Shown in pieces: positions 1 through 8,106 of a stretch of 51,687 bases of DNA (position 1 is the stretch's first letter; every line of letters begins with the position of its first letter). Under the pieces are notes generated by a model. The model ran no database searches and was not told the origin of the DNA. It saw only the letters and a program-made list of their open reading frames with translations. The DNA is from Nostoc sp. GT001 (GTDB lineage Bacteria > Cyanobacteriota > Cyanobacteriia > Cyanobacteriales > Nostocaceae), in NCBI RefSeq assembly GCF_030382115.1, contig NZ_JAUDRJ010000003.1, positions 284,569 through 336,255 of the forward strand. Direction: 5' to 3'. The translations under genes and the position numbers were made by a program.

Positions 1-413
1 ACTGTGGGAAGATGTTGGACGTAACGTTGAAAATACCACTGAGTTTTCTCGCGATCGGAGGGAGTTCCCAGAGCAACTACACGACAGCCACGAGGATTGA
101 GTGGATCGGCAATGCGTTTAATTACTCCTCCTTTGCTTACAGCATCGCGCCCTTCAAAGATGACGACAACTCGATAGCCAGTGTGCTTAATCCAGTATTG
201 CATTTTGACTAGCTCAATCTGGAGTTGCTTTAGTTCCGTTTCAAAAGTCTTTTTGGGAATTTTCTTGGCAAAAGCTTCAGTACTACCATCAAAAATCCGT
301 TTGGATTTTTTAGATTTTTTCTTATCTTTTGCCTTCATTAGGTTTTCTATTAAGTCTGTAGAGGGTTGAAATAGACCATTATTTTGCTGGTTTTTCACTT
401 CATCAATTGACAT
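1..413 (-). CDS. Polyphosphate kinase 2 (PPK2) family, partial
   Basis: This is the N-terminal 137 codons of a PPK2-type kinase; the rest lies beyond the window. PPK2 enzymes transfer phosphate between polyphosphate and nucleotides in the cytoplasm. A lysine-rich leader (about residues 27-39) is followed by the PPK2 core, with the P-loop block FEGRDAVSKGG at residues 86-96 and the family block NPRGCRVVALGTPSDREKTQ after it. The start ATG at 413 has GGAG about nine bases upstream. The P-loop has Ser where the family usually has Gly (commonly GRDAAGKGG). The family call is firm; whether it prefers GDP, ADP or AMP cannot be told from this part. Confidence 0.88.
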   Translation of the reverse strand, partial: MSIDEVKNQQNNGLFQPSTDLIENLMKAKDKKKSKKSKRIFDGSTEAFAKKIPKKTFETELKQLQIELVKMQYWIKHTGYRVVVIFEGRDAVSKGGVIKRIADPLNPRGCRVVALGTPSDREKTQWYFQRYVQHLPT

Positions 414-550
414 TGTAGGGACTCCATGCTAATGAATCGGCATAATTAGAGTTTATCTATGAAGTATAGCTTAGATAAGCATTTTTCTCTTTCCCTTCTG
501 CTTCTGTTTACCTTACTTTCTATTAGTGAGAGTTTAAAATTAAAATAGTA

Positions 551-1294
551 TTAGCTGTCACCGCTTTGCTTAATTTCTCGTTCAATAATCTCTTTGATGA
601 ATTCAGGTATTTCTTTGTTTAATCTTACTGCTTTTTGTTTTAATTTTTCATAAATTTCAATATTCTCCCCTTGCCACATAAGGTCTATCCTCCTAACTTG
701 TTGCATCGCAATATGCGTGTAACTTTCTGGATATGCCCAATAGCATGATAAGCAAATAGATTTATCTTTTATACTTTTCCAATTTTCACAATGCTCACAT
801 GACCAAGATTTTGCCCGATTAGCTGAACTACAAAGTAACATAAAGCTTTCAGCCACTAGCTCTGGCTCTCCGTCAATTTCAAAAGGAATGCGGTGATCGA
901 TTTGTAATTCGCGCTTATCAACTTTCTCCAAGTAAATGAAGCACTTACAGCCATATCTCTTGATCAATTCATCCTTCAACTGCTTGGATAAACCTGTTCT
1001 ACCAGATAGCCTAGAAAATCTAGCCTTACTGATATCTCCAAATTTATAAGCAGCTATTCTCCTTCCATCAGTTCCTGTAACGCGAAATGTTTCTAGAGGA
1101 ATTCCATGTTCTCTAACATCTCTAGCCGCTCTGGGAGGATGATTGTAGCCATATCTTTCTTTCAACTCCTCTGTTGTTACAAAACCATATTGCAAAATAT
1201 GATCGAGAACAGCTTTTGGTCTTTTAGCGGTTACTGACTGACAAAGTTGTACGAAATCATCAGGTAAGTCAGGGTGCTGTTGAGAACTGTCCAT
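551..1294 (-). CDS. HNH restriction endonuclease (putative type II)
   Basis: A 247-residue protein with an N-terminal helix-turn-helix-like region (about residues 25-65) and an HNH nuclease core. The core shows DHRIPF at 133-138 and the Asn/His segment SSANRAKSW at 156-164, followed by a zinc-ribbon pair CEHC (166-169) and CLSC (181-184). Its start overlaps the end of the upstream adenine methyltransferase gene by 26 bases, so the two are translationally coupled as in a restriction-modification pair. Inference: it cuts the site methylated by its partner. Recognition sequence unknown. It could instead be a Dcm/Dam-associated nicking enzyme, but the gene pairing favours a type II system. Confidence 0.8.
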   Translation of the reverse strand: MDSSQQHPDLPDDFVQLCQSVTAKRPKAVLDHILQYGFVTTEELKERYGYNHPPRAARDVREHGIPLETFRVTGTDGRRIAAYKFGDISKARFSRLSGRTGLSKQLKDELIKRYGCKCFIYLEKVDKRELQIDHRIPFEIDGEPELVAESFMLLCSSANRAKSWSCEHCENWKSIKDKSICLSCYWAYPESYTHIAMQQVRRIDLMWQGENIEIYEKLKQKAVRLNKEIPEFIKEIIEREIKQSGDS

Positions 1295-2204
1295 GCTGTT
1301 CCAAAAGAGTAATCTGTTTATGTGCCTTGCTAATATAGTTCTCCAAATCTAAATTGCGATCGCGCAATAAACTTGATGATAAATACAAAGACTCTACTGT
1401 AATTTCTTGTCTACCTAATAATGTTGATTGAGACGAGCGTCCAACTTCAATTTCAATTTTCTTTAGTCTTAATTCTTTAGGTAATTCATTACCAAAGGTT
1501 TTATTTCCTCGTTTGCCATCATAGCTAACTGCAAACATGATTCCCTTGCAATTCAACTCTTTGAGCGCTATAACGAAATCATCAAACTTAATCCCACAAT
1601 AATATCTTGAATCTCTATTACCACATACACCTTGATATGGTGGGTCTATATAAACAAAATCACTATTTTTAACTTCAGCTAGAACATCTTTATAATCTAA
1701 GTGTGTAAATATACACTTTCCCTTAAGAAGTCTAGAAACTCCTTTTATATTTTTCCTCATTTTTTCAGGTTGGGTTCCCTTTCGCCTTTTGTCAGGGCTT
1801 TGATTAAAGAACCCTTCAGAGTTATATCGTACAGCGCCTTTTACACATCGAGCCAACAAGTATAGAAAAAGCTTTGGATTGTTAGTTTTATTGAATCTTT
1901 CTCTGGTTTGATAAAAGTGTTCTACAGAATTATCTTGCTGTTCATTCCAGATATTGGTATAAGCATCTGCTATTTCATCTGGTTCTTCTACAATTAACTC
2001 TAGTAGATCAACTAGAGGTTTATTTAGATCGTTAATCCAAAAATTTTGTGAAATTCCTTTATTAGAGACAGCAATACTAATTGCAGCAGTTCCTGAAAAT
2101 GGCTCTACCAGTCTCTCAACTCTTGTGGGTAGAAATCTGAGAATGTCTGAAGCTAGATTTCTTTTACTGCCTTGATATTGAATTGGATGTGGGAGGCTAG
2201 TCAT
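1269..2204 (-). CDS. DNA adenine methyltransferase (D12 class)
   Basis: A 311-residue N6-adenine DNA methyltransferase of the D12 (Dam/M.DpnII-like, alpha) class. Visible motifs in order are YQGSK (residues 10-14, motif X region), EPFSGTA (34-40, S-adenosylmethionine-binding motif I) and the catalytic DPPY (187-190, motif IV), with the target-recognition segment between. Length is usual for the class. It is the first gene of a two-gene minus-strand unit with the HNH endonuclease, overlapping it by 26 bases. Inference: it protects the host from that enzyme. Recognition site not predictable from the sequence alone. Confidence 0.93.
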   Translation of the reverse strand: MTSLPHPIQYQGSKRNLASDILRFLPTRVERLVEPFSGTAAISIAVSNKGISQNFWINDLNKPLVDLLELIVEEPDEIADAYTNIWNEQQDNSVEHFYQTRERFNKTNNPKLFLYLLARCVKGAVRYNSEGFFNQSPDKRRKGTQPEKMRKNIKGVSRLLKGKCIFTHLDYKDVLAEVKNSDFVYIDPPYQGVCGNRDSRYYCGIKFDDFVIALKELNCKGIMFAVSYDGKRGNKTFGNELPKELRLKKIEIEVGRSSQSTLLGRQEITVESLYLSSSLLRDRNLDLENYISKAHKQITLLEQHGQFSTAP

Positions 2205-2418
2205 CTCAAATAGATAACAAATTATCTAATAACTCTATCACGATAATAGAGTTGTTGAAGCGAAATCATTATGCTGGCAAAAGCTGCATTTTAATCGTTT
2301 TTGGAATAACCAATAGATAAAAACGATCGCAAATAAGAAATCGTTGCATCTAGCAGACGCGGTAATTAACGCTAGATAACTCAACACTTGGTTTGTGCGA
2401 TCGCTTTTAATAACTAAA

Positions 2419-3957
2419 TCATTGCGGATTCATCCGAATCAAGTCTGTTAAAATACTATCTAAGCTGCCATTAACTTGAATGCGATCGATCTTCTCTGCA
2501 ATCCGCTCTAATACTTCGAGTTCCTTCAGACGCAATGCGACGGGGTTATCCTCCATGACTTTGGCAGTGTTTAACATACTGCGGGTAGCAGCAGTTTCTT
2601 CTCTACGTCTGACTACGTTTGCTTGAGCGGTTTTTTCTGCCTCGACTACTTTGCTCAAGATAGCCTTAATCTCACCAGGTAAAATAATATCTTTTACACC
2701 TACAGAATCTACTTCAATTCCATAGTCTGCGGCTTTTTGGCGAATGTATTCAGAGATGCTTCTATCAATTGCACCTTTATCTTCTAATAAAGCATCTAAG
2801 TTGCGTTCACCAACTGCACCACGCAAAGCAAATTGTAATTCTTTGTACAAATAACCAGAAATATCTGATAACCCGTTTTTTGCTCTCAATGGGTCGAGTA
2901 TGCGGAAGCCAGCCGTCAAATTCAACCGCAGAGGTACTTTATCTTTAGAGAGGATGTCTTGACCGGATACTTCCATATTTTGTAGTCGCAGGTCGATAGC
3001 TTCGGTTTGAAAGGAACGACCAAATAACCACCAAGCGTGTGTCCCTGGCGATCGCAATCCTTGAAACTCTTGATTAATGTATACTAGTCCCACGTGCTGC
3101 GCGGGAACTTGGCAAATATGCAAACAGTTGCGACTGAGCAATTTCGCTTCTGCTGAACCCTCAACCAACTCAGCCACTAAGGCAGGCTGTAACTGAGCAT
3201 CAGCGCTGATGTCGAGAATTTCCACTGCAACACCTTGCCAAAATAGTTTGCGGCTGGTAGGTGGCAAAATAGAAATTACTTTCCCTCGATACCGCACAAT
3301 TGCAACTTGCGAAGTCTGTAATTGCACGGTTTGACAGTAGGCAGCAATAAAATCGGGATGTTTTTCAATGAGTACATCTTCCAGGGGAAAATCTGGGTTA
3401 GGGATAATTCGGCTGAGAGTTCGGACTGTAACATCTCTATCTACTGACCAAAAAGCATAATCTCCTGGTTCTAGAGGTCGCACAAAATTGTTTTGCAGAT
3501 ATAGTAAACCAATCTCATACTCGGAGATTTGGAACTTTTTCAGTCCATTCAACGCAACTGAGCGCAATTGCTGTACAAAGGAACTAGGTAATTCTAAGCT
3601 TTCTTCTAAATTGAATATATGAGACTCTACCTCAATAAAACCACGCCAAAAAGCAATCAATTTATTTGGTGCAACGCTTACCCAATTCTGACCGTAGCGG
3701 ACTAACGCAACTTGGTTGAATGCAGTTCTGATAATCAATAAATGTTGTTGTAGTTCGGCTTCGTGATTTCGCAACAACAGTTCTAAATTTTCAATCTGAG
3801 CTAGTGGCTGATTGAGATCATAAATTTTTACTTGCCAATGCCGACCTAAATATGTGTGCGTACCAGGTTGCAAAATTTTCTTAAAGTCACTGCGGTGATA
3901 TAAGATGCCCATTTCGTTAGGTTTGATATAAAATGTTTGCCACATAGTAATTTGCAT
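2419..3957 (-). CDS. SPFH/band 7 (slipin-like) protein with three N-terminal modules
   Basis: About 512 residues. The C-terminal half is an SPFH/band 7 domain (conserved stretches around SGQDILSKDKVPLRLNL, RGAVGERNLDALLEDKGAID and EVDSVGVKDIILPGEI) ending in a coiled coil with AEKTAQANVVRRREETAATR. SPFH proteins form membrane-associated oligomeric scaffolds. The N-terminal half repeats one module three times, each beginning with a PNEMGILYH-, EYEIGLLYL- or AQHVGLVYI-like strand followed by a PGTH/PGDY turn. No signal peptide or transmembrane helix is obvious. The reading frame extends to a TTG at 4020; I prefer the ATG at 3957, with another possible ATG at 3945. No neighbouring partner gene is recognisable. 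Confidence 0.85.
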   Translation of the reverse strand: MQITMWQTFYIKPNEMGILYHRSDFKKILQPGTHTYLGRHWQVKIYDLNQPLAQIENLELLLRNHEAELQQHLLIIRTAFNQVALVRYGQNWVSVAPNKLIAFWRGFIEVESHIFNLEESLELPSSFVQQLRSVALNGLKKFQISEYEIGLLYLQNNFVRPLEPGDYAFWSVDRDVTVRTLSRIIPNPDFPLEDVLIEKHPDFIAAYCQTVQLQTSQVAIVRYRGKVISILPPTSRKLFWQGVAVEILDISADAQLQPALVAELVEGSAEAKLLSRNCLHICQVPAQHVGLVYINQEFQGLRSPGTHAWWLFGRSFQTEAIDLRLQNMEVSGQDILSKDKVPLRLNLTAGFRILDPLRAKNGLSDISGYLYKELQFALRGAVGERNLDALLEDKGAIDRSISEYIRQKAADYGIEVDSVGVKDIILPGEIKAILSKVVEAEKTAQANVVRRREETAATRSMLNTAKVMEDNPVALRLKELEVLERIAEKIDRIQVNGSLDSILTDLIRMNPQ

Positions 3958-4141
3958 AGATAATTTGTGCGATATTTTAGATAAGCTAGGCGATGCTTGC
4001 GACTGACGTAGCGATTGCAACTAGCCAAGAATATTTAGTCAAGACATTTATAACCTTCTTTAAACTTAAATACCACCTGCAAGAAAACTTGCCATCTTCT
4101 ACCATGTCTGGATTAATCAAATAGAATAAAAATGTTAGTTC

Positions 4142-4188
4142 GTAGTAAGGACTTTAGTCCTGGCTTTGGGGACTTCAGTCCCCACTAC
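4142..4188. repeat. Double-hairpin interspersed repeat
   Basis: Two adjacent perfect palindromes, AGGACTTTAGTCCT (4148-4161) and GGGGACTTCAGTCCCC (4168-4183), lie inside outer arms GTAGT and ACTAC. The structure sits in a gene-free stretch between the SPFH gene and the tRNA array and resembles short palindromic interspersed repeats of Nostocales genomes. The rest of 4021-4550 shows nothing I can identify. Confidence 0.6.
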
Positions 4189-4632
4189 AAACTGCTTATT
4201 ATGGGTGATTTGACAGATACCATATTACAGCTTGAATATAGGAATTATTGAAGTTTGCAACCTTGTAGAAAAAGGCTCAAGGATTTGTTTTAGCTATTTG
4301 TACTACTATAATACTACAAAATATTTTTTAACTCTGCTAGTGCAAGTGTTTACAGTTCAGGTGTGGGCAAAAGCTTCTCCAAAGCTGGATTAAGATTGCT
4401 GTTATTTTTCCCCGATTACTCAATGGCAATCTAGAAAAAAATAACCGCGCTCAAATATGCCGTTCGTTTGCCAATCTAGAATCCCGAAAGAAAACTAGAT
4501 GTAGGAAAGGAAGGAACATACTCAAGTTAGGGAGAAATGCAGTTGCGCTTACTCCTTAACTGTGGCTACCGAACATCACCCTTATGAGTGATGACCGACA
4601 GCAAAACACTTGCACGCAGAGTTGAGAAAATG

Positions 4633-4700
4633 AGGGGTCTCGAATCTGTTAAGATCCGTACCATATTGGCTACCTTAAAAGGGTAGTGTCTTTTGACCCG
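4633..4700 (-). tRNA. Degenerate tRNA-like sequence (UUU anticodon loop)
   Basis: On the minus strand a perfect five-pair stem CTACC/GGTAG closes a seven-base loop CTTTTAA at 4670-4686, which would be the anticodon arm of a tRNA-Lys (UUU). A hairpin in the T-arm position (CGGATC/GATTCG, 4641-4658) has lost the normal TTC loop, and GGGTC/GACCC can close an acceptor-like stem, but there is no convincing D arm. I read it as a decayed member of the tRNA array upstream on the same strand. It is probably not functional. Confidence 0.35.
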
Positions 4701-4713
4701 GACAGGGTTTTGG

Positions 4714-4785
4714 GTGAAAGTATAGGAATCGAACCTACAACACATCGATTATGAGTCGATTGCTCTACCAGTGAGCTAACTTCCT
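4714..4785 (-). tRNA. tRNA with CAU anticodon (Met or Ile2), divergent
   Basis: A complete cloverleaf on the minus strand: acceptor AGGAAGT/ACTTTCA (1-72 unpaired, one G-U), TA at positions 8-9, D stem GCTC/GAGC, anticodon stem ATCGA/TCGAT around CTCATAA, T arm GTAGG-TTCGATT-CCTAT. Anticodon CAU means elongator Met or lysidine-modified Ile. The unpaired first base pair is reminiscent of initiator tRNA, but there is no run of G-C pairs in the anticodon stem. Only two bases separate it from the next tRNA gene. No encoded CCA. Confidence 0.72.
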
Positions 4786-4787
4786 GG

Positions 4788-4860
4788 GGTTTGATACAGG
4801 ACTCGAACCTGTGACCCTTCGATTATGAGTCGATCGCTCTACCAACTGAGCTAATCAAGC
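4788..4860 (-). tRNA. tRNA with CAU anticodon (Met or Ile2)
   Basis: Cloverleaf on the minus strand: acceptor GCTTGAT/ATCAAAC (one mismatch at 2-71), TA, D stem GCTC/GAGC with AGTTGGTA loop, anticodon arm ATCGA-CTCATAA-TCGAA (27-43 mismatched), T arm ACAGG-TTCGAGT-CCTGT perfect. Anticodon CAU. It is the first gene of a tight minus-strand array, two bases ahead of a second CAU tRNA whose anticodon arm is almost identical. The mismatches suggest an accessory copy rather than the housekeeping gene. Confidence 0.78.
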
Positions 4861-5002
4861 AATATAGTTTAAAGTACTCGGCAGTATACGCTCATACTAA
4901 AGGATGGCGCACCAGTTAGGCATATAGAACCTAAACCATAGCTTTGTAACTTTGTTACTATCCCGCTCCAAATTTAGCATATTGGAAATTGTAGGTGTAG
5001 CC

Positions 5003-5350
5003 TTAAATATTGTCTGACTTAAGTCGCAACATATCGCGCATAAAAATCACCAGTCTTAGATAGGTTTGATGAAATTCCTTTTCGTTGTTGAACTGGTGAC
5101 TTTCATAAAAAACATTGTTACCAGTTGATATTTCAAGAATATCCATCTCACAAGCTCCTGACTCCCAAACCGTTATTCTACCGAGATGTAATAAACTCTC
5201 AAAGTCAAGACACATAGCTGGATTATCACTAGATTTACAGTAAGTGAGTGTATATTTCAGGCGATAAGCAGCGAAACGCGATCTTAATCCTGATTGAAAT
5301 CGGTCAAAACCTCGTTCTGAAATTAGCTGTTTTAGTGGATTTAGACTCAT
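5003..5350 (-). CDS. Hypothetical protein, 115 aa
   Basis: I do not recognise this family. The protein is a soluble, mixed alpha/beta sequence with three Cys, no signal peptide and no membrane segment. A central strand-rich part (about residues 50-85, with the block GRITVWESGACEMDIL) is followed by a helical C-terminus. Base composition and HIP1-style context match the neighbours. It reads in the same direction as the following 192-residue gene but with a gap of about 120 bases, so co-transcription is uncertain. Start ATG at 5350 lacks a clear ribosome binding site. Confidence 0.6.
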   Translation of the reverse strand: MSLNPLKQLISERGFDRFQSGLRSRFAAYRLKYTLTYCKSSDNPAMCLDFESLLHLGRITVWESGACEMDILEISTGNNVFYESHQFNNEKEFHQTYLRLVIFMRDMLRLKSDNI

Positions 5351-5472
5351 TTCTTATATTGAAAGCAGGAGTATTATTAATTTGCTCCAACTCCGTAAAA
5401 AATAAGTAGCTCATCGTAGACTTTGAGCTACGCGCCTCAATTTGATAGATGCTCACAATTCCTTGTTGTAGC

Positions 5473-6051
5473 TCAGTCTGGGAAAGCTAGACCAGTCATG
5501 GGGTCACGAATATATAACCCTAGCGTTAGGCTACGCATCGCTTCATCCCAAACAGGTATTAATTGTTCTGCTTGATCTGCCCAATAATCGAATGTAATCA
5601 AGCACTGAACATTCGACCCCAAACCAATGCAAGTCCGCGAAAAAGCTTCCCGTGGTTCTTCTTGAACATCAATGAACTTCATCTCTGTCCAGACAATTCT
5701 GGCGGTTTGACGCTTGACGGTAATAATTTCTCCCCTCTCAATGATGTTGCGGCTGTCGTCTTCCAAGACTTTCTTCAAGGTGGATTTTAGCGGAAACTGG
5801 CTCCAGTCATTGGGTGGCAGACGATTGAAAGATACTTCTAGGCAGCAATCATCGTTGGGCGGTTTTTTATCCATGAACTTGAAGGATTTCTCTTGTGGCT
5901 CAAAAACCCAATCCTGGGGAACATTGAAGCGAACAGCGCCTCTATCTGCGACAAATATTTTGTAGCCTGATGGAGATTCCCAGCGATGGTCAGGTTTTAG
6001 TTCAAGCGTTTCTTTAATCCACTGGAGATTGCTTTTCTTACGCTTTGCCAT
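5473..6051 (-). CDS. Hypothetical protein, 192 aa
   Basis: Unrecognised. A basic N-terminus (MAKRKKSN) precedes a soluble alpha/beta protein with several aromatic-rich strands (HRWESPSGYKIF, VRFNVPQDWVFEP) and a C-terminal helix of the kind seen in stress-response or DcrB/PsbP-like folds where a polypeptide handles bulky ligands; that comparison is weak and is only an impression. No signal peptide or membrane helix. The start is the ATG at 6051. It is divergent from the traX-like gene, with about 170 AT-rich bases between them. Confidence 0.6.
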   Translation of the reverse strand: MAKRKKSNLQWIKETLELKPDHRWESPSGYKIFVADRGAVRFNVPQDWVFEPQEKSFKFMDKKPPNDDCCLEVSFNRLPPNDWSQFPLKSTLKKVLEDDSRNIIERGEIITVKRQTARIVWTEMKFIDVQEEPREAFSRTCIGLGSNVQCLITFDYWADQAEQLIPVWDEAMRSLTLGLYIRDPMTGLAFPD

Positions 6052-6220
6052 AGTGTTTTTGTTATCTCTGCTAAAGAGGGTGTCACTAAACAGCCCTTCG
6101 TAGATATTGCCCTTTTTGTTAATGTTATCAAATTGCTAGGATTTTGAATAACTCTTATATTAAATAAATAAAATTTAAGATATTTTATATTAACGAATCT
6201 AATAAGGTAACTGTAACGTT

Positions 6221-6874
6221 GTGATTAAAGTTTCAGCTTTTAACATTAAAATCTTAGCAGTAGTATTCATGGTTATGGATCATGTGTGCTATTTGCTAAT
6301 GCCAGAGTTTCTAATCTTGCACTTTTTTGGGCGATTGAGCTTTCCCCTTTTTGCATGGCTCTTGGCAAAAGGCGAAAAACACACCAAAAATGTGTACCGC
6401 TATGGAAGCAGGCTATTAATTACAGCAATTATATCTCAGCCAATCTATAGTTTTATTTTCCAGAGGTTATCATTTAATATTCTTTACACGCTTGTTCTTG
6501 GACTTGTGATGTTGCGCTTAGTAAAGCGTTATCCGCAATTATGGCAGCAATCAATAATTATTGGATTGTGTGCAGTAGTTGCCGAGAACTTGGACTTTTC
6601 CTATGGAGCTTATGGGATTGGAGTAATTTTCTTGATGTCCCTTACAGACAAAATAAAGCCCAAAATATGGTTGCTCTACTGGTGCATCTTTCACTTTTTT
6701 ACTTTAGTAATCCTATCTATGATTAATATATCTCAAGGTTGGGCAGTTTTTGCAGGACTCATTGTTTTTCAATTCAATGGTAAACAAGGTTCACGAACTA
6801 GATGGTTCTATGTGTTTTACCCGGCTCATTTAATAATCTTAGGAATAATCAATTATTTAATATATTCCAGGTAG
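6221..6874 (+). CDS. TraX family membrane protein
   Basis: A 217-residue polytopic membrane protein. The N-terminal block (FNIKILAVVFMVMDHVCYL, residues 6-24) with the Met-Asp-His motif, then FGRLSFPLFAWLLAKG, is the hallmark of TraX. TraX is known for acetylation of F-pilin in F-like plasmids; chromosomal cyanobacterial members have no proven role, and no conjugation genes are nearby. About seven hydrophobic segments are visible. The frame starts with GTG at 6221, preceded by AAGGTAA. Its presence fits the mobile character of the surrounding region. Confidence 0.85.
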   Translation: MIKVSAFNIKILAVVFMVMDHVCYLLMPEFLILHFFGRLSFPLFAWLLAKGEKHTKNVYRYGSRLLITAIISQPIYSFIFQRLSFNILYTLVLGLVMLRLVKRYPQLWQQSIIIGLCAVVAENLDFSYGAYGIGVIFLMSLTDKIKPKIWLLYWCIFHFFTLVILSMINISQGWAVFAGLIVFQFNGKQGSRTRWFYVFYPAHLIILGIINYLIYSR

Positions 6875-7004
6875 ATTGATGATTTATCAGCGATGTCTAC
6901 GGTGTCACTGAGCGTTGGTCATTGAGCGTAGCCGAAATGAGCCGAAGTGCGGGCTAAGCCTACGCTAAGTTTTGATCATAGGCAAATTATAGTGCATTCC
7001 ATCT

Positions 7005-7536
7005 GGGAGCAATGCGATTTTGTGAGATCATCATAAAGACAGCAGGGGAGCAGGGAGCAGGGAGCAGGGGGAATGGAAAAAGAACCAATCAAAAGTCATG
7101 AAGACCTAGAAGTATACAAAATGGCATTTGATGTGGCCATGAAAATCTTTGAATTATCTAAGAAGTTTCCTGTTGAAGAACGTTATTCTTTAACTGATCA
7201 GATTCGTAGATCATCCCGTTCTGTATGTGCTAATTTAGCTGAAGCTTGGAGAAAACGCCGTTATGAAGCAGCTTTTGTAGCTAAGTTGAATGACAGTGAA
7301 GCTGAGGCAGCAGAAACTCAAACTTGGCTTAAATTTGCTGTGAAATGTAGTTATTTAGACGTTGATACAGGCAGAGAACTTTATGCAGTTTACAATCGAG
7401 TTTTAGGCATTCTAGTAACTATAATCAACAATCCATCTCCTTGGCTTATAAAACGCTAATTTCTAATCCCCCTGCTCCCTGCCCCCTGCCCCCTGCCCAA
7501 ACGAAGCAAGGCATCTCACAAAATCGCATCGCTCCC
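7005..7536. mobile_element. Inverted-repeat cassette carrying a four-helix-bundle gene
   Basis: A 532-bp unit bounded by inverted repeats (7004-7028 and 7513-7537) that match at 24 of 25 positions, beginning GGGAGCAATGCGATTTTGTG. Directly outside are identical 8-base direct repeats ATTCCATC (6996-7003 and 7537-7544), as a target-site duplication would leave. A second, inner pair of inverted repeats, G-rich at 7041-7072 and C-rich at 7467-7497, flanks the reading frame, so the transcript would fold as one long stem with the gene in its loop. This is the layout of 23S rRNA intervening sequences, whose proteins belong to the same family, but here it lies between genes. Confidence 0.7.
7073..7459 (+). 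CDS. Four helix bundle protein (S23/23S rRNA IVS family)
   Basis: A 128-residue all-helical protein of the S23/bIVP family, first known from intervening sequences inserted in bacterial 23S rRNA genes and related to the Avd accessory protein of diversity-generating retroelements. Diagnostic segments are HEDLEVYKMAFDVA (residues 9-22), FPVEERYSLTDQIRRSSRSV (33-52) and CANLAEAWRKRRY (53-65). Its molecular role is not established; Avd-type members bind nucleic acid. There is no reverse transcriptase gene nearby. It is the only gene in a cassette with terminal inverted repeats and direct repeats. Start ATG at 7073. Confidence 0.9.
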   Translation: MEKEPIKSHEDLEVYKMAFDVAMKIFELSKKFPVEERYSLTDQIRRSSRSVCANLAEAWRKRRYEAAFVAKLNDSEAEAAETQTWLKFAVKCSYLDVDTGRELYAVYNRVLGILVTIINNPSPWLIKR

Positions 7537-7544
7537 ATTCCATC

Positions 7545-8106
7545 CTTGCAACAATGCGGCTTATTGAACTACACACAGCCATCTCATAACTAAACGGCGA
7601 TCGCAAAAAATTGTAAGTTGTATTTTACTAATAAACAAATTGAGGGCTTACATTAGACGGATTTCACTTGATTTAGCCCAACCTACGGCTAGAGATAAAT
7701 CTGCCAGTAATTAAAAAAAACTAATTGAAGCAATTACCAAATTCTATTTGTAGTGTCAAAAAACTGAAAACGTAGATATCTGTTTCCATAGATAGATAAT
7801 ATATAGTTAAATATCTTTCTTTAGAAGGATATTTTTTTCAAAAAAATACTTTGATTTAACTAGAAATTTGAAATAAATAGTAGATATACATTTCATTCAA
7901 TGATATTCATCAGATAAATCTTATAAATCTTAGTCTTTTGTTAATCTTTACCAGCTATGATGCCAAAGTAGTAAATAAAAATGAATCAAATTTAAAAATC
8001 TAGGGATAACTATGTCATCCAATAAAAATGCCCTAGATTTACCCTTCTAGCTACAAAATGTAGTTAAAAGCAACTACTAAATAGGTAAATCTTTAAGGTA
8101 ATAAGC
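7545..8106. other. Gene-free upstream region of the OCP gene
   Basis: About 560 AT-rich bases with no supported gene. They should hold the promoter of the orange carotenoid protein gene, but I cannot single out a promoter; AAGGTAA at 8095-8101 is its likely ribosome binding site. Confidence 0.5.

Noticed and set aside
4566..4612. A third CAU tRNA gene on the minus strand
   Set aside because: The hairpin around CTCATAAG has an 8-base loop and no D or T arm could be drawn; at most a decayed remnant.
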